Shown: positions 44,001-56,526 of the stretch, piece by piece | Position numbering within the stretch: position 1 is the first letter of the stretch | Layout: the number at the start of each line of letters is the position of its first letter | Assembly: GCA_910592205.1 (NCBI GenBank) | Contig: CAJVPJ010000024.1 | Location: forward strand, 1-64,000 | Origin: Paraglomus occultum | Lineage: Eukaryota > Glomeromycota > Glomeromycetes > Paraglomerales > Paraglomeraceae | DNA: 64,000 nucleotides | Direction: 5' to 3' | Notes under the pieces: model-generated | What the model was told of the DNA's origin: nothing | Database searches by the model: none | Seen by the model: the letters and a program-made list of their open reading frames with translations, nothing else | Made by a program: the position numbers and the translations under genes

Positions 44001-45036
44001 TTTAAGCAAAACTTTATCAATTACTTTGGAAACTCTAAGTAAACTTGCATAAGGCCACTTACCGTCTACACATGATAAACATGCCGTGTTTTTCCCTCTC
44101 CGTCTCTTTATTGGACTAAGATGTGATTTTCTCGTTCCAATAGCGCATCAGTCATGCATTCAATCGAGGACGAATTACAAAATCAGCTACTATGCATTTA
44201 TTTGAATTTCCTTAATTAAATACAACGAATGGCTACGCATCCGTTATTCAAAAAACTAGGTCAATGAAATGAGAGTCAATTTGCACATAGATAACAATGA
44301 TTACGCAGGCGCAACGCTCTTGATTTTGGAATTTTGTGTATAATCAAGCATTATTTCGACATGTTGTACGTTATAGATTGTACGACGTTTCGGGATAATT
44401 CCTGTGACTCAGACAGTGATCAATTGTGTTATCCTATAACCAAAACCATTTTTAATATTCGCACATGAGTACTTGTCTAATATGGTCTCCAGGCTGAATT
44501 AATTTTTTCCAGATTTAGCAAAACGGATGTTACTTGTCCTCCGATTAATTGTTATTAAGGTTTCGAACTAAATTCTAATACAAATTCTTCTATGCAAAGT
44601 GTTTAAGAAAAAAAGGATTGCGTAACGCACACTTGTTAAAAAACAGTACAAATATTATTTTGGGACCCACGAGTAACGTTTCATAATTAACACAAATGAT
44701 CATTAATAGCATAGACCGAAATCAATAATAAGAATACAGGAGATATGCGAACGATGGAACTACGATACATTTTTAATACGTTAATAACTATTGTTCTCTT
44801 AATGTACCACTATTGAATATTGTCACAGAATATTCCACACGTGACCTGTACTGTATTTGATATAACAGCAGCCGGAGAAAACAACGGTGAGTAGTAACGC
44901 ACTCATTGTCCAGCAGTAATAGACCCAGATATTTTTTAGCAAACAATCGTTAAATTCAAGACGGGTTAGCCTTGAAACCGAATACGTCTCCTGTCAATTA
45001 AAAGAATCTGGACTGCTTTAGTGGACATTAATTTAT
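41047..45036. other. Large gene-poor spacer
   Basis: About 4 kb without a supportable gene on either strand. Only short AT-driven frames are present. A CA-type microsatellite lies at 42720-42750. Confidence 0.6.
42720..42750. repeat. Imperfect (CA)n microsatellite
   Basis: Run of alternating CA/AC units with a few TA and GC interruptions. Confidence 0.8.
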
Positions 45037-46277
45037 ATGATGGATACTCAACAGAACATACTAATTCTGTCAATGGTAATTACCGGAATGAGTGTCATTA
45101 TCATAGCATACCACTGTATATTACGATTCACTCGATTACGAATGGCCTTGTAAGTAAAGTTCCCTCTCTCCATGCTGTTATATGCATACTACACACGCAA
45201 ACTTTTCTTTTTACAAACTACTTTTGTTCTTTTTAATTCAGCCTATTAGCATGTACTATAACTTGCGCAATGTCAATGTTTAACTACTACCGGGCAAAAT
45301 CCACAGATTTGTACGTAACCAAAATATATCACATGTTCAGCGTAGCATCCTCGGCATTATACGCAACATTAACCAATATCGCCTTCCTCGATCTTGGACG
45401 TCGATTCTATCAAAAAAACGCGTGGAAGACCAAATTATGGCACTTGACAGTTGGCGGAACAGCCATTTATAACATTTTGGCATTAACCCAGTTACTGTTG
45501 CTATCGGATAGAACGAGATACTCGCCCAACTTTACCGTTAATGTGGCTGAATTCGTATCGGGATTTATTATCGCGGCGTTGGCATTCCTTTATACCTTCA
45601 AGCCGATTCTATCTTATGCATTTTTATCATGTGCGTGTTACGACTGTCCATCATCATCGACAAGACAGCCCACCACCCTCACCACGACCACGACGACTGG
45701 CACAACAACAACAACTGCAACAACAACAACTGCAACAACAACAACTGCAACAACAACTACTACAACCGCCGCCACAACCACTCCTTGTTCTCAATCTGCT
45801 GCTCAATCGATATCAGCTTCTGGTCGGTCAACGATTTTTTCGTCTCGGACGTTTTCGCTTTCGAGTCAGACAATGCAACCACAGAGTATAGCTGTCGGTT
45901 TTTGGTACTTTATAACTACTTCGATTGTGGGATTATCCTGTTTTGCGTTTAATCTATACTTTACGCTAAAACTACACGATTTGTGCTGGCCGAATGTACA
46001 TGCGATTGACTATCTTCACAAAGCACTCTTTGTAATGAATTTATCGATACCATTACCCAAATGTGTGGCTGGTGCATTGAGAAGATCCAGGGAAAATTCT
46101 GAGGAAAACGGTGTTACAGACAACAAGATTAGTACGGCTAACAAGTTTGGAGGCAACTCTTATGGAAAGACGCACAATAATGAAGAAGTTATCATAGCCA
46201 ATAAAGCAGACTCGGTTGGGACGCGCAGGGACGATGATGCAGAAAACGTACCCAACAAGAATAGTTGCCGCGTTTAG
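45037..46277 (+). CDS. Polytopic membrane protein with Thr-rich loop
   Basis: Two exons, 45037-45149 and 45242-46277, give 382 residues. Transmembrane stretches seen by eye: ILILSMVITGMSVIIIAYHC, LLACTITCAMSM, MFSVASSALYATLTNIAFL, LTVGGTAIYNILALTQLLLL, VAEFVSGFIIAALAFLYTF and SIAVGFWYFITTSIVGLSCF, with a further weak hydrophobic segment near LHKALFVMNLSIPL; six or seven spans in total. Between the fifth and sixth lies a low-complexity Thr/Ala run of about 40 residues. The C-terminal tail of about 70 residues is hydrophilic. The layout could suit a seven-TM receptor, but I see no GPCR signature, so no family is claimed. Two Met codons (45037 and 45040) are adjacent; either may start. Confidence 0.7.
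45670..45782 (+). repeat. ACA/ACAACTGCA minisatellite coding for poly-Thr
   Basis: In-frame CAACAACAACTG-type units, repeated three to four times among ACA/ACG runs, encode a tract of mostly Thr with spaced Ala. It sits in a loop of the membrane protein. Length is probably polymorphic. Confidence 0.85.
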
Positions 46278-49200
46278 GCGGATGCAACGACAAACGAACT
46301 TTTTTTACCCATTATTTATAGTAGAGCTATAATAGCAGAAATTGTATAAATGTACTAAGACAATAATATAATAAATTTGAACTTAGAGAGTTCAGCACGA
46401 TTAGATTCTGCTAACCATAGTTATAATGATAAAACTAAGCGTCTTTTTGATGACAGACTCGAGGTAATTTAGTCTGCGGTGATTTACTATACAGCATATA
46501 CTTTATCGACAAGAGTCTTTCGTGTGCCTTGTATCAGCTTCACATAAAACAATGTCGTATCTGGTAAGATTTTTGGGAAAAGGTGATTTTGTTCAAACCG
46601 ACCAAAAACAAGTTGATCTAGTCTTTAGGTTGCCAAGTCGGATAAATTGCGTGCTAGCTAACTTTACAATGGGGTCAAACCTTTTATTTGCAGATTCAAA
46701 AGTGGTCAACATGTCTGGGTTTAAAATATCCAAAGCGAACGTCTTTATCGAATTTGGTGTTGATCAACGTTTGCTTTCCGAGAATAATTAATGAAATGCT
46801 GTTCTTCATAAGGCCTTTTTATAAAATTTAAAAGCCTTGTCTGTGTAATATATACTCTAAACGAGTTCACTTAAATTTGTTACACGGCAAGTAAATCAAT
46901 CTGCCAAGGAAATCACGACTAAATTGGCAAAATAGGCTTTCTTGGCATCTGCTAATGTTGAGCTATTAATTGGTGGTGTAAATATTTTACGGTTTGACAG
47001 GGATAATTTATTTACGCAAACTCTGGGATTTTACAAAGGAGGAGGTCACAAATCGCGTTTTTATGACTCTTCATTGGGCAAATTGCATGGAGGAAATTTT
47101 AAATAAACAATACATAAGTATAAACAATAGTTCTTATCTCTGTCCCTGTCTGCTCACAACCAAGAAGGCTTCCCATTTGCGCGCGAGAAGATTTCTTGTC
47201 TAAAAGATAGAGCAATTTCGGGTGCTTTGTGCTTCACCCTATCTAGAATTGGTTAGTTAAAACTTGATTAGATAAACCGAACATTCGCAGATGCATGCTG
47301 CAATACCTTTTACAGAAAAGCGTCACTTTAGCAAATTAATCCAATTGGCGTACGAACAAAGGTGGTTATATTTAGAGAATTTAGAAAAAGTCTATACTTT
47401 TTATTTATACCCATGCAAACAAAGTTTTTTATTGAAATTCAGCAATGTTGCGTGATATCTTATTTTAGTTATTCTATCGTATCGGCAGAGTAGACTATGT
47501 TTAGGCGGGACATTTACTGTGACGGAATAATGCAAATTCTTGGCGTCTGGACGATGAGATTAACGTGTGTTACGATTTCCATTGTTATAACGGTTTATAA
47601 CAATAACGCGTGTCCATAATCTTATAACTTTCAAAATAACAATAATGATCTATAATAACAGCAGTTATCAAAGTTGTGATATTATTACATGTTTGCTTTG
47701 TTATATGATAACACAATGCTTGTACGTTCAAAGCAGAAATTAAAAAATTCTTGGCACACTACGACCAATAAGGTAATAAGCGTTCTACCTTAAACGTAGG
47801 TACAAAGCTCGGGCAAAAAGCCTCAAACACTGTTCTATATTATAATTTTGATATTACAACACGGGTTTGCAATAAATTTTTATCAACGCAATCCAATTTT
47901 TGAGATGTGTACCGAATTATTAAGACATCAATATGGAGCTAACAACGAAATCACTGTATATAATTATTATTATTATTATATTTTTGTCTAATAATTTTGT
48001 TGATGCAGCCGCTAATCGTTATTAGGATTATTTATGCCAAATACACAGACATCAGTGGCTATTTAAATCCCAATTGTAAATTGTAGTATTAGAACTCCAA
48101 ATAAAGGTATGCGTATCAGTACTGTACAATTTATGCAATAGTTTTATAATAACAGGCGTGGTAATGAATATGGTGCGCATAACAAATAATGACTATTTAC
48201 AATCGCAGATGCGTTAAGACCAATCATATACCCATATCATAAATGTGTCTCGTCCGCTATTTTTTCAAAACTTAAAAAAGGTTGTTAATTCGACTACAAT
48301 AGGTACAAAGTGAAAAGAAGAATTAGCTAAAGGATGGAGTCGATTCAAAGGAAGACGTTCACTTGCCCGACAAATATTCAATAAAAAAAAGCTAAATAAC
48401 CCTAATACGACACTGAAAGAAAAGTATAATAAGGCACACATTTTTTTAACCAGACAAATTTCGCTGTATTCAACTTGTTACGATTTACAACGGCTTAAAC
48501 TGGGCTTTAGCGAGCACCTTGTTGTGAATAAAAGTTTCTCGCGATAGTTACGATTTACAGCAAAAGAATATGCTCGATATTGTGCAATATCTAAGGCCCA
48601 ATTTTATATCTCAACATTACTACTTTTTTATTCGCCAATGCATTACGGTAGCTAGCATAGTTCATATCATACCATGTTGCCAAAATTACTCGCCAATCCC
48701 ATTCTATTTACCATGCAAATTTTTTATAAAACTTTATTTTAGACGCTTCTTCAATAGCTTTTAACGTGGAAACAGGCGGAAATGGAAACTTAATGCGCGA
48801 TCATTGTATTGCACGAAATAAAATCAGGAAAGGGATTAATTAGCAGAAGCAGGGTCATTTAACCAGTAACTATCAGAGTATCCCACAGTAATTATCATAC
48901 ATCATACAGCAAGCCGATATAGCCGACTGGGGGAAGAAAGGACCGAGAGAAACTTGTACAGACACTAAAGGCTTACACACAGTCCTTAATAACTCGTCTT
49001 GTGGAGCAACTTAATGAAGATGTTAATAATTTTAATTAGCAAAGCTTTATTTATTGTTCGCGCGATCATTTATGCCTCTGCAAACTTAACAGTAGACCAA
49101 TGGGCCTTTGATACGATTACCAAATCGGGGGTAATCAAATTAAAAAAATTTCAGGGGCCAGGAAAAGTGGCTTTATTTGTCACTTAATGTTTCATAAATG

Positions 49201-49540
49201 CATTTAAAAAAGTGGTTTGTGCATTATTATCACAATTAATCTATTCTTATAGCTGATATACTAATGCTATTTAATTAAGACATTCGAGGCGCAGCCTTTT
49301 TTATCATGTACAGCATATTGCGTAGGCCCGTCCGCATGATGCCAAATAATACAAACAGAGCACATCTATGACTCCTCGCATCAGGGTTGTTTGAAAAGTA
49401 TCATTTATCGGGTAAGGAAAATGTTGCCAACTTTATTTCGGAATAACTCAACTTGTACATAACCGAAATTAATTCGATAGTCTCTTCAAATATAAAAAAT
49501 GGCCAAGCTGCCCGTTCAAGCTCAACAACAAAAAGTAAAC
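46278..49540. other. Gene-poor AT-rich spacer
   Basis: About 3.2 kb. A frame at 46552-46791 (+) beginning MSYLVRFLGKGDF has fairly ordinary composition but no recognised domain and no clear promoter; not called. (ATT)n run near 47962-47980. Nothing else supported. Confidence 0.5.
49491..49497 (+). promoter_or_regulatory. TATA box of the small secreted protein gene
   Basis: TATAAAA about 50 bases before the ATG at 49541, in a region otherwise lacking coding frames. Confidence 0.4.
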
Positions 49541-49811
49541 ATGAATTCAAAAATTATTTTCCTGTTGATCGCTCTTGCTCTCTTTGCCAGTATGGTACCA
49601 AGCGTTAATGCTGCTAATCAGTGTCCTGATCCAGCACCGTTTTGCGACGGTAATTATGATTAACCTTTTATTTCTGTTAAAATATATATGTCATCTAATT
49701 ATTTTACTTATTTCAGGAACTGAGGTGTGCATCTTCAACCAAAACACTCAAACATGCACATGTTCTTGCTGTAATGACCAGGGAGAAAATTGCACACAAA
49801 ATTTCCCTTAA
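49541..49811 (+). CDS. Small secreted cysteine-rich protein
   Basis: Two exons, 49541-49649 and 49717-49811, give 67 residues. Residues 1-24 or so form a clean signal peptide (MNSKIIFLLIALALFASMVP, cleavage likely after VNA). The mature part of about 43 residues contains eight Cys, including a CTCSCC cluster, enough for four disulphides. No family recognised. The single intron falls just after the second Cys. Such peptides are typical candidates for secreted effectors or antimicrobial peptides in plant-associated fungi; that role is inference. TATA box and start codon context support expression. Confidence 0.7.
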
Positions 49812-50631
49812 AAACTAGTGAAAAAAAAACTTTGATTACATGAATTATGGAGAGAAAAAGACTTTGATTATGATGTTCTTTTTATAATTTACCTCGTTGC
49901 AATTACGTTTATTGTACGAGTCGAGTTTAAACCGAATAGAATATATACATAAAGTCGGTCTTTTTATTGTCTTCTCACTAGATCTTGTTTAACCAATCGG
50001 TTATGTTGTGTTGTAATAAATTACAAAGCTATTGACGCTTTTGGTTATAAAACGTGTGCATCCAATGTGTTTATCAATGTATTCAGCGCAAAATACCAAA
50101 TTCACCATACATTTTTATGACAAGGATTTACCTACTAATGATCCGTTTGATATTGGTAATATTAACATTCTATATTAATTGGCATCTACCGAATATGTTT
50201 ACCTGGTTCAATAAGATTCGTATAGGATTATCGAGCTTGTCTATAATAAGCATTGAAATAATGGAGAGAATTTTAGCCTAATATTTTATTCATTGTCAGT
50301 ATATAGTATGTTAGTCTTGGACAAGTAATTTGCACATCTGCAGGCATTAAACGGTGAGCCGGATTAATACCAAAATCCCTTTGGCGATTTAATCAGGCAT
50401 CGATGATTTCATTATCTTGGGTGATTGTATCTTGGAATTTGTCTAACATATTATAATAAAAATATTCTTATCCTTTGTAATTCGGAAGGGAAGAGTTATG
50501 ACTAAGATAAAAAATTTTTAATTTCTTTGGTTTTCTATTTTCAAAAATTAAATTCTATATAAGCACCATTAACACTTTGACAACTACAGCATCGGTTGTT
50601 TCAAATACCAAATACGAAACTTCTTTATTAA
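49812..50631. other. Spacer between two small secreted-protein candidates
   Basis: AT-rich; a Tyr/Ile-rich 75-codon frame at 50054-50281 is not convincing. TATATAA at 50556-50562 probably serves the next gene. Confidence 0.4.
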
Positions 50632-50820
50632 ATGCTCAACATTCAAATATTGAAAGGCTTTTCCATCATCATAACACTGAGCTTGTTTTTTAATCCGGCT
50701 GTGCTTTCACAAACTCAACGATATCATTCACACAATTTACGGTCGTTTTTCCGTGGAGATTTTTATCAGTCTAAAAAATACTTCCAGTGCAATAAAAGGC
50801 AAAATGCCCCGAACGGGTGA
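50632..50820 (+). CDS. Candidate small secreted protein
   Basis: ATG at 50632 opens a 62-codon frame with a good signal peptide (LKGFSIIITLSLFFNPAVLS, cleavage likely after VLS) and a basic, Tyr/Phe/Gln-containing mature part with one Cys. A TATATAA lies about 70 bases upstream. The frame ends at TGA, but GG|GTGAAT just before it could be a splice donor leading to an exon near 50870, so the true C-terminus is uncertain. No homologue recognised. Confidence 0.4.
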   Translation: MLNIQILKGFSIIITLSLFFNPAVLSQTQRYHSHNLRSFFRGDFYQSKKYFQCNKRQNAPNG

Positions 50821-51260
50821 ATTTGACTGGTGTGAGTTCACCGATCGTGAGAGGCCCTTGAATTCAGTATCATAAGTTTTAATTCATAATTACCGCAAAT
50901 TACACAAATATCAAGTAAATTAAACAGTAGCATTCTTATTCTGTACACCTACGTTATTACAAGTAATATTTAGACGTGTTTTGCCTTTGTTCAATTTCTT
51001 AATTTCATCGAATACCATGCTCAGTGTACCGCTGGGTCCTTTCCCTATAGTTTCGTCTTTATCAAGAACGGAATTAATTTGTCGCATACTGACCGCTTAA
51101 AATGCACTTTGTGTAGACTGAGATAATAAATCTTATTTATTTGCTGATCTGAATGGATACATGAACAGTTTGTGCAACTTTTTGGCGTGAATTGTGACAG
51201 TTACATAAGCTATTTAAAATAGAGATATGTTAAATTAAAAAAAAAAAAATCAACGAAAGG
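50821..51260. other. Spacer
   Basis: AT-rich with no supported gene; an A-run at 51238-51249. Confidence 0.4.
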
Positions 51261-51646
51261 CCTATTCATTCGGACTCATTATATTTAAAAAGTCTACTTT
51301 ACTAGCCGCTATATCGGAAAGTTGCTCTTCCGTTACTAATATTGGTTTGGTCGATGTATCTGTGTTAGGTCCTAAGCTATTATTGTTGTCAGTAGAGGCA
51401 GAGATTGGAAATTTTGTTCAGAGTTTCTATTATCAAACTGTATGATAATGCTCTCTTTTCGGAGGCGGATAATGATAATGATGTGGGAATAATAATGTGG
51501 TGGCATATGGTTTGGTGTCGGGTATGTACTCAAATTGTGCAGTAATTTGTTGTCGAGTTCACCCACTATTAAAACTTTTTGATCCAAATTTGGGTTTTTT
51601 GGTCGCTCACAGAGGGGTCTTTTTTGCTAACTTCATGTCGAACCAT
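51261..51646 (-). CDS. Possible small spliced gene, structure unresolved
   Basis: The minus-strand stretch 51261-51385 reads as convincing C-terminal coding sequence (PNTDTSTKPILVTEEQLSDI, then AASKVDFLNIMSPNE and stop). Upstream are ATG at 51646 with MVRHEVSKKDPS and a GTGAGC donor, and a stretch YIPDTKPYATTLLFPHHYHY, which could be an exon. I could not join all three in one consistent phase. No family recognised. Confidence 0.3.
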
Positions 51647-51699
51647 GATGACAATTTGCACGCTTCCGGAGACGTATTGGCTTGCTTTGACTAGATTGT

Positions 51700-54600
51700 A
51701 ATATTACATATGGTTATCTGTATAACGTATGAAGGTTGGTAAAAAATGGTACATATTTTTGTATAGAATTTGTATACGTACAAGTCTTACACTTTCGCGA
51801 ATGTCAGTCACTGTGCCGGCTACTTATACTCTGTCATCCGAAAAGAGCGTGTTCGTAACATGCCGTTTTGAGTTTTCTTTAGCAGCATGAGGCGGACGTA
51901 AATCAGCTCGGTTGTAAAATTAAGGGAAACGCCATTGCTTTGAACAAAACAGTTTTAGTCTTAATTTCTTTTTTAATGTCGTATATATGGATGGCGGTAG
52001 AGTCAGCATTGTTGACTATGATTGTCGATATGGGTAGGTAATATGTTTGGGTTTTGTATTTTGTATAAGTGGGTTAGATAACTCTTTTATGTTCAATTTG
52101 TAGTGAAATAATGTTTGGTTTGTCTACGTGGACGATGGCGGAATTGCATTGTATAGTTGTGAAGAATGACTATTTGGCAATAAAGCGTTTCTGCACTCAT
52201 AACGGACGTGTTATTTGCGTTTTTGCCTTAGATTTTTAGTATTTCACTAGTCGATGATGTATTTGAAATACTATTATTATTATTATAATAGTTTGTTTAT
52301 TCGTCTTTCTTAACTATATATGCTCTTACATATTTAATCAAAATATTATTACCAACCTAAAAAATAATTTTTTGTGACTGACGCTGGGTGGAATGTGCGG
52401 CTACGCCTCCGCCGCAAAACATAGAAAGTTCGAAATACACAGCACAGTTTCTCTACCAAAATCTGCGCAGTTACAATGTAATTATTTCTATGACCAATTG
52501 TCTTTGACCCATAAATGTCGTCTCTTTGCGTGTCTGTATTTATTTCTTAATAACTGCTGGGTGATATTTATCTGCGTCAGAAAAATTTGGTAAAAAACTC
52601 AAGCAAAAAACAGAAAGGGGCGAAAGCATTGGTTATTAGCTTTATTTTATCTATTACTTACTGTATTACGTGATTTTACGAGTTATTCATAAATTCGTTG
52701 CCGAAACAATTCGAGCTTTCTGGAGACTTGGTGTTTGACTTGCGAGCTCAACTTTTACGAGAGTTTGTAATTACCAACCACCGTATATAGATTACTGTAT
52801 ATGTAAATAAGAGATCTAAACTACATTAATATTAATGTCATACAGTGAACCTATGCGTGCGTCTTTTATCTGTATTATATGTTGGAATATTAAAAATGGT
52901 TTTATTATTTCCGATATGTTTGTAAACTTTTGCTTTTTTTGTTCGAATATCATATAATAATAATACTGTAGAATACTTGTCTTCACTTTACAAACTGGGA
53001 ATAGTTACACGAATTCTGCTTAGTTTGGCAAACATAACAACAATGGTCGAAGAGAAGCTTTTGCAGAATTGGGGTTAAAGACTCTCAACTAAGTCGGTAT
53101 CCAATTTGATTAAGGGTTTTCTCAGTAACAATCAGGTTAATCTTTGATAAAGCTGGCTTTTGTTTTTTTAGTAGTTGTCTTGTCTCATCTGATAGTTTAT
53201 GCGTGTTCGTTTAAGGGACAACCGTAGACCGTTATAAGACTGAAAAGGCATTACCCGATCAGAGAATATCGTCAATAAGCTAAAATTAAGCTCTAAAATA
53301 AGGAATTGCTTATTTTCCATATCAATTATCGAGCAGATTTCCGTATAGCCTGTGGTATTCGTTTCGCTCGAGGCAAAACTTTTTACTTGTTCAATTCCAC
53401 GACATTATTTTCAAAGCAAATGTACCAATTTACCAATTAGAAATATGATATATCGTATCTAATGTATGCATGCAAAGTATACGTTAAAAAACTGCAAGTT
53501 TTGAAATTTACTTTTCTGAGTACACAAGTAGTAGGTTCGTTTGCATACAGAAATGAAGGGGGCCAAAATGTTTATTTCTGGTATGGAAATTTTTACGCTC
53601 TCTTATATTTTATTTTTGCAGTAAAAAAACTCTTCTCAATTTTGTATGTATGACTCAAGCGTTAGCTTTTATTCTGACAGCAAAGTTTAGAATTATCCGC
53701 TAGTCGTGAGTCATGGGAACAAAAGTCTTGTTAAATAGTTCACAAACATGTGGCGAACTTGTGTAACAAACAACTTGTACAGTACAATGACTCCACGATC
53801 AGAGGCAGGAACACAGAGTTTATTTGAAGCAATCGGTTACTAGTCGGTGTTATGCGATGCAAAGTAATCCAAACATGACACCAATTACGCTGCGTCAAAT
53901 ATATTACGAAAATGTTTGCTGTATGCTAGTTTGAAGTATAATATGATTAACTATGAATTTGGTTTAAAACTTTTTGACGATATAAATATTTTTTTATACT
54001 GCAGCAAAGTCGAAAAATAAAACAATTTCCCAGACATAATTGGTCAAGCAGTTTGAGCCAAAGATAATAGTTTTCGTAAAGAAAGATTGTTTATATAATA
54101 AGCTTTGGTATTCAAGAAGACTATTGAACTGACGCTACTATTAATTTGGTGTGGATAGAAATTTGTTGAACTATGATATATACAAACTTTGGATATAAAG
54201 TACAATTAACAATGTGGCAAGAATAATAGACGGGTTTGTTGATGGTTTGTTGATTTGAATTTGCCTCCAATGCACCACTGCTTGACCGGGTCTTTGCAAG
54301 TCAAATGACACCAAATTTTTCTTGCATTATTATTCATATTACTTTGGACAACTTTGGTTGCTTTAGCCCATATAAGGCGTTATGATCGAAATATCCATAA
54401 ACATTAGGATGTTTTGTAAGCGTGTTAACAGTTGGATATATTTTCTTACTTGATGTTCATATCAAGTATGTAACACGAATATCGCGCTAAAAATGTACAA
54501 CAAGACTTTCAACGTACGATGAAATTAACAGCAATGAAACGGATAATTAATTATAACCATGCAATTTTGTGATATATTATGACATCTGACATCAAATTAG

Positions 54601-55036
54601 ACTTTTAACATTACACCTTAAATATACAAATAAAGTCATGGATGATGCATCTATTCAAAATTCACTAATTATTGTTTATATCGATGCAAAGCAACGAACG
54701 AAGTAGACGCTTGTTCTAATTTATCGTGCATAATATGGCGATGTTCTGAGGAAAACATAAATAGACAGGTAGTTCTCAATCTAGACTGCATATTCGTTCG
54801 CGTTATCACGATCTTTTTTGGAATATTTGCCTTAATTCCTAAATACATTCTTTTAAGTCTTTCGTTAATAAGGACTGGTTTAAATTCTCTCATTTATATA
54901 ACGTTTATTTATATAACATTCATCTATCTTACGTTTATTTATATCTACGTTCATTTATATTTGTTCCGTCTTTTATTATTCAATCAATCTTTGTTCGGTT
55001 AAATTATCTCACTCAAAATATTCCAATTCAATCGTG
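51700..55036. other. Gene-poor AT-rich spacer
   Basis: About 3.3 kb with only short frames on both strands. Repeated TTTATTTATAT motifs at 54893-54960 directly upstream of the EXORDIUM-like gene may be its promoter. No gene supported. Confidence 0.5.
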
Positions 55037-56526
55037 ATGTCTTTTCAACTATTCTCCCGCTTTCCCCGCTTCTTCCACTTTTTCGCCTGTCTCCTGATCG
55101 CAATCCCCATCTTTTCATACGTTTCAGCTGTCCCTGCTCCTGCTGATGGAGTAAGAAATCCAAACAATAAACTTAAGATTACTCCAAGTTTCACTTCGGA
55201 ATCGAACGGTGATGTCAGCGGTATACAATCTGGCAGCCCTGACTTAAGCGGTCCTCCAAGGACTGGCAAGATTAAATACCATGGAGGGTGAGAAGAATCA
55301 TGTGATGACAATATCAAATGTGAACGATATAATTAACTGTGTACTATTCTATTTAGATTTGTCAATACTGGCACCATTGACATCTATTATATTTATTATG
55401 GTAGCTGGTCTAGTGCTGATCGCAGTACTCTCGATTTTTTGATGAACAATATCGGGTCAACCGGCTATACTAAAATTCTCGCTTCTTACAACGACGGTAA
55501 CAATAAGAGTCTCAGTGGGTAAGGGTGGATTAGTAAATGCATTAATGAACACTAGAATGATCCGTCATTGATACTAGTTAATCCAATAATATACTTGTTA
55601 TTTTAGCAATGTCAGACTTGCCGGAACTTTTCTTGATAATTATTCCGTTGGCAAATCTATTACGGACAATACTATGGTCAATGTTGTCTCAAACGCGATA
55701 AAGAAAGCGCAATGGCCAGCAGATCCGGGTGCTGTTTATTTCATTCTAGGCAGTTCGGATGTGAACCACGTATGTAAACGGATTTATTTTTATATCTTTG
55801 CTCGTAAATATCAAACAAATATATTACAAAAAACTGCAACCCAACTTTTTTTTTCCTTCGTTAGACTTCTGGATTCTGTAGCGACTTTTGCGGATTTCAT
55901 ACATTTGATACAATTCATGGGGCAGATATCAAATACGCATTTGTTGGTGATCCCACCAAATGCCTTGATGGATGCGCTCCGTTGTATGCCAATTCAATTT
56001 CCCCCAACAACAATCCTGGCATTGATGGCATGGCCAGTATTATCGTAAGTATGAATTAGTAAAACTCAACGTTTAAATTTTTCATCAAATAGATAGAATT
56101 CTCCAATTTTGACGTGTTTCTTTTATTTCTCATTAGATGCATGAAATGGTCGAGAGTATTACAGATGGAGATTATGATGGTAAGCATTAGACATTGTTAT
56201 TGACATCAAAAAGTTTGGTTTAGTGCTATTTATAATATCGTAAACTAAATCCAATGTCTTGATCAAATTTAGCTTGGTTTGATGACTTTGGTAAGTGTTT
56301 ATTAATTCTGAGCAGTTTTGTCTATCAATTTTACTAATCAATTATTAATTACATGTTATATCGTGTAGACTATGAAATGGCCGACAAATGTGTATGGAAC
56401 TTTGGCGGTTCTACATTTATTAAACCCGCTAGAAATGGGGCTTTGTATAATTTGGATGTTGGGCAAAACCAATACCTTGTTCAGCTACTGTGGCACCGAA
56501 CAAAGCAATGTAGGCTTACGGCTTGA
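55037..56526 (+). CDS. PHI-1/EXORDIUM-like secreted protein
   Basis: Seven exons (55037-55287, 55357-55518, 55607-55769, 55865-56044, 56137-56179, 56273-56290, 56369-56526) give 324 residues with all phases consistent. Residues 1-33 are a signal peptide (FFHFFACLLIAIPIFSYVSA). The rest matches the phosphate-induced protein 1 / EXORDIUM family: IYYIYYGSWSS, STLDFLMNNIGSTGYTKILA, VYFILGSSDVNH, a paired-Cys segment SGFCSDFCGFHTF, KYAFVGDP-x-KCLDGCAP, then IIMHEMVESITDGDYDAWFD and EMADKCVWNF, the conserved HE-x2-E-x2-TD block. Known plant members act in cell expansion and sugar-limited growth; fungal roles are unknown. Predicted extracellular. The HE-x2-E arrangement could coordinate a metal, but activity is not established. 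Confidence 0.88.

Noticed and set aside
45541-45952. Gln-rich and Asn-rich alternative frames across the Thr repeat
   Set aside because: Alternative readings of the CAA/ACA repeat; only the Thr frame continues into transmembrane coding on both sides.
46552-46791. Short plus-strand frame starting MSYLVRFLGKGDF
   Set aside because: Composition is plausible but there is no promoter, family or splice evidence; left as spacer.
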